DNA of 64,000 nucleotides from Fusarium oxysporum f. sp. lycopersici 4287. Taxonomy: Eukaryota > Ascomycota > Sordariomycetes > Hypocreales > Nectriaceae. A program made the translations under genes and the position numbers. Positions 41,158 through 54,332 of this stretch are shown here, one piece after another. The stretch spans positions 885,079-949,078 of the forward strand of contig NC_030989.1 in assembly GCF_000149955.1 (NCBI RefSeq), given 5' to 3'. Within the stretch, counting starts at the first letter, position 1. Each line of letters begins with the position of its first letter. Below the pieces are notes generated by a model. It had not been told where the DNA came from. It searched no databases and was given only the letters and a program-made list of their open reading frames with translations.

Positions 41158-41998
41158 GGTCGTGGTTGTTTAGGCCGTGCTTTGATCAGAAGACGGAGAG
41201 GCCGAGAGCGGTTTTGTTATAGAACAGAGTTGTAGAGTCGGAAGCAAGCCGATGGCTTGCTTTGGGAGCGGTGTTGGTTGAGAAGGAGAACAAAGAAAAT
41301 GTTGATGATGGTGACGGAATCAAGTTCACAAGGCTGAAAGAGGTTGGCAGCCTTGCCTAAGAAGATCCACCTTGAAGTTTTAGAGTTGATCACCTAACCA
41401 ATCGCGCAGTCGCAGGAAGAAGCTTGGTTAATCGGTGGAGTATGGCGGCGACCAACTGCTCCAATATAACAAAACATCACTACATGGCATGTTATTCACA
41501 TAGCTGATATTGGGATAATGTTAACAGTTCATCCAATTTAATTTAACTTCGATTTCTTATGCATTAGTCGCTCATCAGGGTATAACTTCGAAGTCGAAAA
41601 CTAATAAATACTATATACAAGCTGGCGCGTAACAGGTCACTCTACGACAGCATGTAGAACCAAACAACCCAACAACTGTTCTTAAATCCAGGCCCATTGG
41701 CAAAACTGCAACGCGATCCTCCTTTCATATCTCACCATGAGTCGCAGATAACTCTTCTTGATGCAAATACCCAACCATCGGTCTATCAAGTTGCGTCGCA
41801 TAAATGGCCCTACAACTCAAATGAAAATCAACTTCGTTTTACTCCAGAAAAAATCGTATTCGTCAACGTGTGTACGTCGTTCGACCGTGAGCTCGGCCGC
41901 CGAGTGTAATGAGGGATATCGAAACCGAAAGAAAAAAAAAAGATACGCCACTGAACGCCGTCCCAAGAACAATACCGCCAAAATGCCCATGTGCCCCA
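41158..41998. other. Intergenic region between SSL1 and the Chs7-like gene
   Basis: Promoter side of SSL1 and 3' flank of the Chs7-like gene, both on the minus strand. It is AT-rich in the middle (41500-41650). No gene seen. Confidence 0.45.
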
Positions 41999-43097
41999 TC
42001 AGGGGTAGGTGTTGGTTACAGGCATGGGCCAGTCGTCCTCAGTAATACTGGACCAGAAAACCCAAACCATGATAACAGATAACAGGGTGAAGAGCGTCTG
42101 GAAAAGGGCGCCATCGATCTTTCCACTCGTGCCGTCGCAGATATACTTGCTGATCGCGTAGTTGAAGACCTGACCGATGGCAAAAAGAAGGGCTGCGGCG
42201 GCAAGATAAATCATAGGACGCGTCTCGCCCAGAATTCGAATTACAAGGATAGCCTCAAGAACAAGGAAGGCGACGAGGAGGATTAGAGGGACAAGTTGGT
42301 AAAGGACGTAGAGGGCGATGTTTCGGTTCCTGGGGGCCTCGTAGCTATCGTCCCAGTAGCCAGTCCACGAGAAGCCGGTGTCGAGGGCGATGTAGCCAGT
42401 TCCAATAAGCAACAGAAGAGCCGAAATGGCAATTAGGGCCATCGAGAGTGGCGTTCCATCGTCGATGATCTGATAGCCAACAACGGCGTTAAGCATTAGA
42501 ATCCAACATGTGGCAATGATCATGCCGATATGGATAGCAGAGAAAGCCTGATCTTGTCAGTACACTGTGAAGCCAAAGAGAATCAGAAGAAAAGGGGAGG
42601 GGTCGCGGTCTTACAATTCTCACGGTGCTATTCAGTGGAAACTCTCCTACTGAAAAGATCTCGCATATACTGATGATGATGTAGCCGATGAGAAACATTT
42701 GCATCTCCCTTCGACCAACGGCAGCCCGCTTCTTCTCGGATCGCAACAGGAGAAAGACGGCGGTAACAATGGCAGCTCCAGCGAGGAGGATTGATCCCAA
42801 GTTTCCAAGATGTCGCCCTCCACTCAGGGAGATACCCGTGAGCTCGCAGCCTCCCCAGTTGCCATTCTGGTCGTGGTTCTGGGACAGAAGCTATCGACGA
42901 TCAGTAAGGTCCCCATTGTTTCCGACTCCACATGACGATGTATGGCGTAGGTAGGTAGGAAGGTCGGACATACATTACAGACTGGGAGAGTCGAGTCTCT
43001 GCAAAAGTCCTGTTGTACATAAATTAGAACGTGAACTCTGTTGAACAACAGAAAATCGAGGGCGTACATGAAAATTTCCAAATTCGGTAGACCCCAT
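41999..43097 (-). CDS. Chs7-like chitin synthase export chaperone family protein
   Basis: Exons 43097-43068, 43009-42974, 42890-42615 and 42547-41999 give 296 residues; the first two exons encode only 10 and 12 residues. The start MGSTEFGNFH/DFCRDSTLPVCN matches the Chs7 opening (FGxFxxICxxxxLPxC), which confirms the small exons. About seven hydrophobic helices follow. The loop AAVGRREMQMFLIGY, the DGTPLS motif and the terminal SITEDDWP are typical of the family. Chs7 helps chitin synthase III leave the ER. The family has paralogues in filamentous fungi, also annotated as chitin synthase III catalytic subunit, so I do not claim this is the CHS7 orthologue. Splicing is well supported by phases 0/0/0. 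Confidence 0.85.
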
Positions 43098-46000
43098 CGT
43101 GATTGCGGATGCGAAGCTCCTTGATCAAAGGGTGCATCCACAAGCAACCACAATTGGGGAGAGTAGAGTAGGGTTGAGTTCGAGGTTGGAGTCGGCCGAG
43201 CAACAGGATTACAGACAAAGGAAATTCGGGAGGACGTTCAATCGTATAGGTTTCGTCGGATTTTCGTACAGATAAATCAAAGATGAAGATGTAGAGTAGA
43301 AACAAGGAAAGAGGATTTTCTCGACCCCTGGTCAAGCGAGTGTTCGTGCGGTGGTTGACTTGACGGTGTCGTTGCTAGGACGGGGCTGCGGGTGGCTGGT
43401 GGAACGGCAAGCTGTAATTTCGCGGTGTGTCCAGCTCCTCAATCGAGAATGTAGAAATTTGCGACAAAGTCGGAGATGCTGCAGGTAACAATTAATAATA
43501 AAGCTGTTTTCGTGAGAATAATTCTGATGCAAGATGCAACATCCAAAGCAGGTCAGATCGTGACGTTAACGGGCTGATTGATACAGGAAGAGCTGGTTTG
43601 CATACACGCACGCGAAAAAGAGGCGGCGAGAGCCAATATAACATAACGACCCAGCAGGCCTCTAGCAGGTTTTTGGGTAGTCTCAGCGATGGAGGACACC
43701 CAGTTCCAGGGTCGCATCACATTGAAAGCCCCGTCTACGCCAGGCCAGGGCAGGCGAGCAGGGAGGGAGTCTGCAGGGTTTCCTTGGATGACAAGTTCCA
43801 ATTCGTTCCGTTGGTCAAGTTCGGTAGCCTTGGCCCGTGTTCCCTAGGCTCAAAGGTACTTCTGCTGATGACTCTCTGTTTCTGTTTCTGCGTCGGCTTC
43901 TGCATGTTGTGTTGTTAAGGTGGCCCCACGCCTACGCTCACGGGCATCAAGATGCGGGCTCGCTATTCCCCGGTCACTAAAACGCAGGTACCTACTGCTA
44001 AATGGCCGCTGAGTGGCTGTTGTAGCGGGCTTTTGAGTAAACGCTAACATGTTTGCAGTTAGTGATTGGCTCGGATCATCAAATTGCGATGGGCCACGCT
44101 TGATGAAGCCGGGGTCAATGAGATTGCTGTTGCAGGCATGAGGCAACCTCTTCTCGTGCTCTGAGTTGATAAGTTAAGTTGAATCGAGCTTGCTCACAAA
44201 ACGCACGGTCTGTTCGAGAGGGAGGGACTGAAGGGTGGAATGGCATCATTTGAAGTCAAGTATCCAAGCCTAGACGAGTCACAGGTCGAGCTGTTGTTGA
44301 GTGCAAGATTTGGTAGACAAGTTTGAAAGGGAGATTCAGATAACGAAAGGCATGTTTACTTTGTTTGTTTGTGTTACGCATTCTCGTATCGGTGAATAGT
44401 ACCCAGACTGGCATAGGGCTTTGATCTTCCAGCGTCACATCCCACCAATCGACAGCATGTCTGGAGGGTACCTCATAGAGATGTGAGAAGCACCATGCAA
44501 GTCACGATGTGGGTGGATGATAGATGTCAGTGCACATGAACTCATTTACGATACAAACCAACCACCCCTCAATTTGATCTTAAATAACTCGATTATAGCG
44601 TCTATTTCTGGCTTGCATCGGCCGTCTTGCATCGCGGGCTTCCGCATCTCATGGTTCACATCATCATTGGTCTCTAACTTGAGTACTGATGCCCTCAAAC
44701 ATGACGCTAAATGCTGTGTAAGGATATTGAAGGCGGGTCGTAGTGCAGCCGTTTCGTTTCACTCGTCCAATTGCGGCCTAAAGCAAATTACAGTCTTGGC
44801 ATTGGCTTTTTGGTGGCGCTTTATGCTCAATGCTCAAATCTCAATATCAATGATCTTCTCTAACAATGAATCACTTGCATGATTCTTGTTGCGAAGCGAG
44901 ACGACTCCCTTCGCCTTTACCCCATCCTCTGCTAAGTGGTCCCATCCCTCGCTCCATATGTGGAATATAGACGTTGGTCAAAGCCCTATAAAACTCATGC
45001 CCTGCTCAATATGTGCTCGATTTATTTTATTCTAGACTTGCCCTTGGCCCAATGACCCAATGACCATGTCTCCCTTGAGCTGCTAGCACGTCTCCAAACT
45101 TGGAAGCTCAAATTGCCAAGAGATTTCTGAATGCCCGCCACAGCCGGCCAAGGAACTTGTGCGAATACTGGTCTGCTTTCAATTCCATCTCATACATCGT
45201 TGCCACAGCCTGTTAGAGATCGACAACATCAGCCACGTCGTACATGTGGCCCCACATTCTATTCTTGCTTCCAGCTTCATCGATATTCATTCCAGTTTCC
45301 TGCTTGAGTAACCTTTCCACCATTTGGGCTGAATCCAGACCCCGAATCCGTGGCTTTTTACATCAGCGTGCAGCTGAGCGCTGAGTTGGTCAGCAGCTAA
45401 ACTTATTTCTCCCTAGTTGATCGTCTGTGCCAGCAGACCCTGCTTTGTTTCAGAATCACGACAAAGTTGCTTCATCGACTCTTGGAGATTTCCAACTTAA
45501 TACTGTAATTGGTGCTTCAGGTTTTCAACGTCTTGTTTCAGGCCTGTTTTCAACACCGCATTGCGTAAACCGACCTAGGGGTTCAAGAAGACTACTACAC
45601 CTTTCTAATTAGGAAACTATAATAACTAGTCAACGAGCTTGCTAAGCTCAACTGAATTATCCTAAACTATCCTAAACTCGTCTAAACATTTCTGTCACTT
45701 GGGGTCCAAGTCCCTTGTTTTCATGCATCCCGTAGATACACTCCGTATGTGCTATATCCTAACCCAGAACTTACCGATGTGATGATCCCTTGAGGACCAA
45801 GGTCATTCATGCATGTGGCGCAGCAACATCCATGCTCGTTATCTTGTGGCTGCATGTGGTACGTCTTAACCGTCCTTTTGAAGTGATGCCGTGGCTACAG
45901 GCTTAATCGGTGTTCCTGGGCTTGATACGTGTAGTGTTGACGACCAGGGGGCGAATCTTCTTATCTTCCGGAAACTAGTTCCTGTCCTCCAGGGTCCTCG

Positions 46001-49000
46001 ACTTCGGTATTAGCAATACGTACTACCGTTAAGTGCTATGTGTAGCTGAGTTGGTACACATTCATGAGACAGTTTCTGTGTCCGTCAGAAATCTGAAACA
46101 CTGTCCTTATCTAAGCAGCTATTAGGCATTGTATTATTCCAGTTACCATAATAACTAGACTCGTTATCAGCTTGGATACAATTGGGATGTTTAAGAAAAT
46201 TTGTAACACTTTATACAAGAGTACAACAAGATAGGTATAGGGTATCCGACCAAAGTACACAGCTCAACTTACAGATATGAGAAAATAAAACTTATGAAGT
46301 TAAATAGCATGTAACTACTGGCATCTACATCGGTCAGTCCTGATAAATATCTCATGTGTGCGGTGGTACTCATGGGGCTAAGATTTTTTATCTGGAATCG
46401 CGGATCATATCTGACGAGTGAATATAATCATTGCATTGGAACTACAACACACGTACAGTATTTCAACCAGTGGTATTTTCGATCAAACTGTCACACAAAA
46501 TGGCCTAAATGAACTGTCGCAAGGCCCGAAAATGCCGAAAGGTTGGCTTGAAAGGTATACTAGAATGGTACGCCAGAGGGTCATGGATGTAGTTACATGA
46601 GCTATCACTACGAAAAGCCTACGAGAATCACTGTTCAAGTCCTATATGCCCCTTGTAAAACCAAAACTTGAAGCAATTATATTTGAGCTGCTGAAGAGCG
46701 TGTAGATATATATAGACACGAGACGTTGGGTGATATCAAGTTGCGATTTTCAGCTAAACGTCTACTACCCAAGGGGGCACAAAAAAGCCGAAGGCCGAAG
46801 GCAGGGAACATAAGTATGCGTACGAAAAGGTACTTCAGGCTATCTAACCTTAGCCTTTAGCTATATCTACTATGAGGCTGGCGGTATTTCGCAGTTATAG
46901 AGCACCCCTATCAATGGAACATATGAAGACAAGAACTACCACGAGCACGCAATGAACAAATAGCAAACGAGACGAAACACGAAGAATATCGTATAGCATC
47001 AAGTTTAATCATATAAATGAGGTCGGGGTTGCTATTTCTGTTGAATTGATTGCTTTTCAGAGGTCTAAAAACACCACGACCCATCCGCAGGCAGCAGAGC
47101 CTGGCTGGGGCAATTGCTTCTGCGACACAAACATCAGTGGCCACCCCATTCCAACTACAAACGTCACCGACGATGATTTATAAGAGATTGTGATCATATG
47201 TATATACCGAAGATGTTCCTGGTACGACAAGATCGTGTTATTCACATATTTCATGTCCGTTAGCCTGCCAGACTCATACTTGAGTGAGCCTCTGAACAGC
47301 CCGACACAAATCACACGGAAGGTTATATTGGGCATTCGGAGCTCGGGGTGGAATAAACTACATGAAATCATGATGGAGCGTTCTCAGCCTCTTCTCACAA
47401 TCCATAGGTCTACCTTACTTACTTACTTACTACATTCTTGCTCTTGTTACTGATCCTACTTGTAGCTAACTAAAAGATCTGGAATGAAGTTCACAGAAGT
47501 GAGAGTCATCACATCATATTTTATAAGTAGTTCAAGATTTCGGTTTGTCCATGAGGGCTTCCATGCACTTTTATAATTCACAGGTTATGCTTGTTGTCCG
47601 AAGACTGTGATTTGCTCAAGACAACTGCACAATATCTCTCCCATTATGCCCATTATAATAAAGGAAGATATATCTCATCAGCGAAGATATATGCAAGCAT
47701 GTGAAGAAAGACAGGGTTAACAATGATCATATTTAATTCCTATATCTTCCCTTCGTACGCTTGACCAGAGCGAATGCATACCTATTCATAACACGATATG
47801 CACGATTACTACGAACCTAGGTCTCATCTGACAAGAGGCTGGACCCTGACATAGAATCACGCGACTAGTGGAACAAGGGGGCCAATGTAATTCGCCAGTT
47901 TGACAGCTTGTTTTCAAAGGGTCGGTCAACATCAGATCGTCGTGTTTTAATCTTTCAACCTTGCTACATCCTAGTGTACGATAGCCCATCATTGAACTTG
48001 GATGTATGAACTTCCTGATAAGTATTGCCCATTTAAAGCAAAGGTTCGTATTGCTTTCGAAAATCCGTGATTAGGCTATAATATATCAAGTCAACAACTT
48101 TTGCGAAATCTGCAAAAACGAACATCTCGCATTTGACAAACTCGATTATGGATCCTGTCCCGCCCCACAAGAGTCAATACCTGGAGATGGAGTGACGTAG
48201 TTTGGATCCACCACGAGTCAAGCGGGCCCGCCAACACCAATATCTCAAGAAGACGATAGGCGGAAGACCAAATCACTGCGAACCTGAATTTACCCTGGAC
48301 TTTTAGTTGTGTGAGTGGAACTCGAAGAATATTGAGATTTCAGTCTTCCCTCTTTGCGATAGCGTATTCTATGGTGGAGGACCAAGTACTTGATAAGTAC
48401 ATCAGTTTTTATATGTGCCATGAAATCTGGGGGTTACTTAGTATGTGGAGAGAATATCCTCGTGAACATTGACTTCGTGGGGAAATACCAACGATTAGAA
48501 CCGACCGCTTTTAATATTGGATCTTGGTTACAAACGTTGTGTGAGCTGCCTCAAAGACTCATGACAAAAGACGAGAGGGGAGCCAATGGCTCACCTGTTC
48601 ACGAACACGTCTCAAGTTGCAGATGAGGATAAATCAAAGCGCATGAACTGCATGTCCTGCCAGGAGGGAATTACTGGAACCTGCATACTTCCAGCTTCCC
48701 GTCCACAGTCACACTCGAGTTCCAACTGAATGGGTAACAAGGCATGTGACTGGCTATGCTTGCACAGCCTTGGATGCGATTACGAGTCAGATCTAGCAGC
48801 GCTTCATCTGACTTGTCTCAGCTGAGGAGAGATCTTTTCAGAGTGGCATCCTTATTTTGCTCTCTATTGATTGAGAGAAACAGTGGTTTTTATCGACGAA
48901 GCTGCCTGTGAACCCCCACTATGGCTGTCTTGGCTCTATAACGCGTCCACACACCCCACACTTCACGATAGTTCGAAATGACCTACGACGGACGGCAAGC

Positions 49001-50358
49001 TTGCCAGCTTGCCCCGAGCGTCTATAGTAAAAAGCGTGGAGAAGTGCCCGCTTGTGAACGTGGAGTCTCCTAGACACAGTCTCATCGAGTTGACAAACTG
49101 GAAGCACGTGAAGGTACTGTATCCGTAAGACCGTTGAAATTCAGAGTTTAAGGCTGGCAGAGATGAGCCATTATTACCCCTGAGAAAACGGTAGAAATTG
49201 AAACTGGATAGAGCGAACTGACTGATGATCATGCAATCAGGCAATATTAGAGATTGGGTAAAGTGGAATCGCTACTGTACTTGAGATAGAGTAGCGAGTA
49301 TGGAGATCAGATACAGACAGCCCAGTCAGTACAGTGCAACAATTGGATGCAATGCAGTAATTAGAGATCCTCCATCTCAATCTGACAGCCCAGGCCAGGC
49401 AAACGCGACCTTGACTCCTGAAAGCCTCCCCTGAACGGCAAACTCCCGTACATACTATTTTCCAGCAGCCGTCCCCTTGCTTGCTCTCGATCGAGTTTTA
49501 GTCGTCGACTTGTCCTATCCCTCAAGTTGCTGCCCTTCCTTCATCTTGAACAGCATTTTCTTCTTCTTTATTCCCCCTTCGTTACCAACCTTCATCCTTA
49601 TCATCAAATCACCTCCTTTCGCGCTGTTTTCCTCACCCTTAAGTCGATCATTCCTCCCCCCCAAACGTATCGCTTGCACATTTTCGTGATCGCTGCCCCT
49701 GCTGCTGTCTCGCCTGACCATTATTGAGATTTGTCACTTGGTGCAGCAACTGTCCGCTTGAGGTCCTATCCTGTCTCAATCGTGGTCATCTGCCTATCGT
49801 CCACTGCACCGACCCCAGCCAGCTACAGCTTACCTCCGCGTGCTGCACTCCAGCTTTTCCCCAGCTGCGACTCCATCCTAGGCAGTTTGATCTTGTCTAG
49901 TTCGTTCTGTTTCTGAAGATCGTTCATCAATTCAGCCAAAGGGCCCATGACAGCGCTTTGCTTGCCGATTATTACCGCGCATTCCGCCCGTACCGCATCT
50001 CAACCTCACGCACACGCAATTTGTCCAAGGTCACTCCAAAGTACCTGATCCCCAAATCTACGCTGCCGAGTGACGCAGTTTGAGCTACCACCAACCAGGG
50101 GTCCCAACAAGCCCAGAAGAACAAGGCCTGATACAGCATATCTCAACTGACTAGGAACCCACCTCACACGCCCAATTGAGCCCGCGCCCCAGTCCGGTAT
50201 CACTATCTTTTGCTGTGTTCACCAGTCAATCTTTTTTTTACCCATTGAATCCTGCCATAGACGCCGATAGACCCTGATTCCGTACCGTCCACACCCCGGT
50301 CACCCGACCCCATCTTTCCCATTCCCCTCCGTCTATCGCTGGGCCGTTCAAGGTGCCG
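43098..50358. other. 7.3-kb stretch without a supportable gene
   Basis: No protein-like frame is seen. The part from about 45600 to 47800 looks more AT- and TA-rich than its flanks. It contains doubled ATCCTAAACT units near 45660 and a CTTA tetranucleotide repeat near 47413. This might be decayed repetitive DNA, but no transposase, terminal repeat or target duplication is recognisable. From about 49500 the plus strand becomes C/T-rich and is probably the leader of the next gene, with at least one upstream ATG frame at 49948 (33 codons). Confidence 0.4.
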
Positions 50359-52874
50359 ATGACCTCGTTGTCTCTCGGCCTTTCCCCTTCTCTTTCCGTA
50401 CCTTTTACCTTCAATCTCTTTGCAGACGGGCGCTGCTGCTTAACAGCCCCATCTTCCCAAAATTCCTCCCTCAAAGTCTTCACGTCTTCCCTCAAACATT
50501 CCTCTACGGACCCTTCGTCCTGATAATCAACAATACCAAGACCCGGATTCACAAGCGACGTCATTGCTCGCGTCCCGCAACGACCACGATCGTGACTACG
50601 ACGACGATAGCGACGATAACCGCCAACACCGCTCCGACGTTGCCAAGTCTCATCGTCGCTCGTCCTATTCTGGCTCCGAATCGTCGTGGACCGACACCGG
50701 CGATATTGGCGAGCAGCTGGCCGACGAGCACGACCCTGTTCGTCTACAACTCTCTTCAGACGTTGAGGACGAACTTCTGGCCAACGTTCATCGCCGACAT
50801 CCCAAGCACGGCAACCAGAAGAGGGTTCGCATCCAGGACTCACATCACCACCGTCATTCTCAGTCGCGATCTGCCCTTATCAACAAGGAGGCTATCGAGG
50901 TTCCTAACTTCAACCCCCCAGGTCCCTCTCGCGCTGAACGCGTACTCGGCGCCATCATGGCCGGACGTACAGGTTCAATCCATGGCCTAACAGGCAAGGC
51001 CTTGATGTAAGATTATGCACTCTCGTCACTTGCAATGTCATAGACTGACCTTTACCAGCTACTTCACCAGTATCTTCGTATCACTCGGTGTTTTCCTTTT
51101 TGGATATGATCAGGGTGTCATGTCAGGTATAATCACGTAAGTTCTAATGCCTGTTGAACTCGTTTTGGGTTTGACTAATCGATTACCAGTGGACCATACT
51201 TTATGGATTACTTTGATCACCCTTCCAAGGCATACGTTGGTACTATGGTTGCTATCTTAGAGATTGGTGCATTCATCACTTCCCTGATGGTCGGTCGCAT
51301 TGGCGACATCATCGGTCGAAGACGCACCATCTTCTACGGGTCTTGCATCTTCTTCGTCGGAGGTGCTCTCCAGACTCTGGCTACTTCCATGCCCATGATG
51401 ATGGCTGGACGTTTCGTTGCCGGTTTCGGAGTTGGCATGCTCTCGACCATTGTTCCTGTTTATCAGTCTGAGATCTCGCCCCCTCACAACCGAGGAAAAC
51501 TAGCATGTATTGAGTTCACAGGAAACATCGTCGGTTACTCAACATCTGTCTGGGTTGATTATGGCTGCGGCTTCATTGAGAGTGACTATTCTTGGCGCAT
51601 TCCTCTTGGACTGCAATGTTTCATGGGTGCTCTGCTTGGGCTCGGCAGTCTGGTCATTGTTGAATCACCTCGGTAAGTCAATCATATTTGGTATGTGTCG
51701 AAATGGCTTGCTAATTTCACAGATGGCTTTTGGACAACGACCATGATGAAGAAGGGATGGTGGTCATTGCTAACTTGTACGGAGGTGGCGATATTCATGA
51801 TCCTAAGGCTCGAGACGAGTATCGCGAGATCAAGATGAACGTCCTTCTTCAACGCCAAGAAGGCGAGCGAACATATAAGGACATGTTTCGTCGATACAAA
51901 ACCCGAGTTTTTATTGCCATGTCCGCCCAAGCGCTCGCCCAGCTCAATGGCATCAACGTCATCTCCTACTACGCACCTTACGTCTTTGAGTCTGCTGGTT
52001 GGGTTGGTCATGACGCTGTCCTCATGACTGGTTTCAACAGTCTCACCTATCTTATGTCAACAATTCCTCCGTGGTACCTAGTGGATCGTTGGGGTCGACG
52101 CAAGATTCTTCTTTCTGGTGCCACAGCCATGGCCATCTCACTATCGCTCATCTCTTACTTCCTCTTCCTCGACATCAAGTGGACTCCTCGATTGGTTGTT
52201 CTGTTCGTCATGATCTACAATGCCGCTTTTGGTTACTCATGGGGACCTATCCCCTGGCTCTATCCTCCCGAGATTCTCCCTCTTAGCATTCGATCAAAGG
52301 GTGCCAGTCTGTCGACAGCAACTAACTGGGCGGCTAACTGGCTTGTGGGTGAGATGACGCCTATCCTCCAGGAATGGATTAAGTGGCGCATGTATCTGGT
52401 TCATGCATTCTTCTGTGTGGCCAGTGTTGTTATTGGTAAGTTCTTTTGTCATGTCTGAGCTGACACGATCGCATTGCTGACATATTATAAGTATACTTTA
52501 TCTACCCAGAGACCTGTGGCGTGCGCCTGGAAGACATGGACTCGCTCTTTGGAGACGCCAGTACCGTTGCTGGTACTCCTTCGTTACACGGCACTGAAAC
52601 TGGTTCTTTGATGAGGGCTGGATCTCCTGTAGGATCCTCTCGAGGGCTTATTGGACCCTCATCTGCTATTCCTGGACTTTCCCTCGACCCCCCTGCGATC
52701 GATGATGACAGCAAGTCCCAGATGCAGACCGGCGGTGATGAACGAAGTATTGGTGGCTGGCTATCAAGAGTGGTCGGACGAAACAGGTCCGATAGTGGCA
52801 GCAGTGCGCAAGGTCGGTATGCTCCTCTTGGCCAACAAGAAGAGGGCCGAGAAGGCCGACGTGATGACTATTGA
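50359..52874 (+). CDS. MFS sugar transporter or sugar sensor with long cytoplasmic tails
   Basis: Well-supported exons: (from about 50447)-51006, 51059-51136, 51190-51672, 51723-52435 and 52492-52874, with phases 2, 2, 2 and 1. The start is unresolved: the coding frame runs open from 50444 without an ATG. A possible first exon 50359-50397 with a 49-bp intron (donor GTACCT, acceptor TTAACAG) would restore phase and give 751 residues; the first internal ATG is at 50957. Sugar-transporter signatures are clear: FLFGYDQGVMSG, GRIGDIIGRRR, PVYQSEISPPHNRG, QLNGINVISYYAPYVF, DRWGRR and YPPEILPLSIRSKG, with about twelve helices. The N-terminal tail (roughly 150-190 residues) is acidic/His/Arg-rich, and the C-terminal tail (~125 residues after YPETCGVRLEDMD) is Ser/Gly-rich. 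Substrate is unknown. Confidence 0.85.
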
Positions 52875-53377
52875 TGAAGTCTTTTGGAGTTTGTCTATAA
52901 GAATAACTGCATATAGATGGCGCACAAGGCGCAGGATGCGTTACCGCCAGGATAAGATAGCGCAACGATCGCCTTGAAGGATATGGGAGTCACTTGATGG
53001 GAAAGAATCAATTAAATGTGCCAGGGTCTAAAGGAGACTTACGAAACGAAGGTGATGTGTGTGTTTTTGGATGAGGATCGCTGCATTTCTTTGAAGATCT
53101 ATGGATCGATATATTTAGACCGAATTTTCATGGAGTTAGACGGCTGATAATGGCCTGTATATCATACATAATGAGAGAAGCGGCTTGATACAGATAAAGA
53201 AGTAATCATGTTGAAGAAAGTGTTGTCGCCACTCCGGAGTAAGGTTTTGCTCTCTCACAGTTTACTGTCATGAACTCGATTTGTTCCATGATAGTTAAAG
53301 TGGGCCCATTATAACTTCTCACTCATCGTAACTGGAACACGAATGGCATACAAACTGTCTATCCAAATTCCGCAAGC
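52875..53377. other. Intergenic region between two tandem plus-strand genes
   Basis: 3' flank of the transporter and promoter of the LYR-type gene. Nothing else recognised. Confidence 0.5.
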
Positions 53378-53818
53378 ATGGCTACCCCGACCGAGATAAG
53401 ACATGCTTATCGACATCTATATCGAAATCTTCTCAAGGCAGTGCAATACGCAATTCCTGCTCGCTTCGTAGCCCGCGATCAACTCCGGAGGGCCTTTCGC
53501 GAGCCAGGTGCCACATATGATGGACGGGGCATCAAGCGAACCATATGGTTTCTCCAGGCGGCAGCGAAAGAGAAAGGATTGGAGCATAAGATCTTGAAGA
53601 ACTTATTGCGAGTCCGGCAGATGAGATACCGGAAAAAGGATTACTCGGCTTATGATCCGTTGAAATATGCAGAGTAAGTCTGAATAAATTTTCATGAGTG
53701 AGCTAGTGCTTATGTCGCGATTAGACAGGAGATGAAGGAAGCGAATGCGACTGCGTATAATCATTATGATATGACGGTCGCTATGCTTAATAAAACTATG
53801 GGCATCTGTCTCCGTTGA
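53378..53818 (+). CDS. Small LYR-motif protein (DUF1763-like), probably mitochondrial
   Basis: Exons 53378-53673 and 53725-53818 (51-bp intron, GTAAGT donor, ATTAG acceptor, phase 2) give 129 residues. The N-terminus has HAYRHLYRNLL, an LYR motif at residues 14-16, followed by a basic helix with RDQLRRAFRE, as in LYR adaptor proteins. The C-terminal exon encodes AYNHYDMTVAMLNKTMGICL, which matches the conserved end I recall for fungal DUF1763 proteins and confirms the splice. LYR proteins commonly act with mitochondrial acyl carrier protein in respiratory-complex, iron-sulfur or ribosome assembly; which applies here is unknown. Frataxin, another iron-sulfur-related gene, lies convergently next to it; that may be coincidence. 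Confidence 0.82.
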
Positions 53819-54332
53819 GATTACTTGAGGCTCCCCCAAGTTTATGCGAAGAAGAGCAATCCACTAAGCCCAGGACTCGCCTCGGAAACCTACGGTAGCT
53901 GAAGTTCTTGGAATACGGACACACAGATATCAAGTTCTCAGACAAAGAAGGAACAGAGGTACGGATGCGTATTTTGCCATCAAAGGCCTGAGGTACTATA
54001 GAAGCTCCTCTAGCGGCTCTTCATCGAGACGATGAAAGGGACATGTACATCAACTGTACTACGTACACGAGGCACAAGGAGTTGTATGGTTGATGGCAGA
54101 TCTTGGACGGAATAACCGGCAATTATTTGCATACGTTCTGACATGGGCATTCCCAATTCCCCGAACAGAGAGACCTTAAATAGTACATGTACAATACATT
54201 GAACATAAATCGCAATCCTCACTAGGCTAACCGAAGCCCTCAACGCCTTCATAAATGCTTTTCCTTTGTCTGTGATGGTCTTCTCCTTCAACCATGCTTG
54301 CTGGGTCTTTTATCGGCATTCGGGAGGAAGCT
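53819..54332. other. Intergenic 3' regions of convergent genes
   Basis: Between the LYR-type gene (+) and frataxin (-). No feature seen. Confidence 0.5.
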
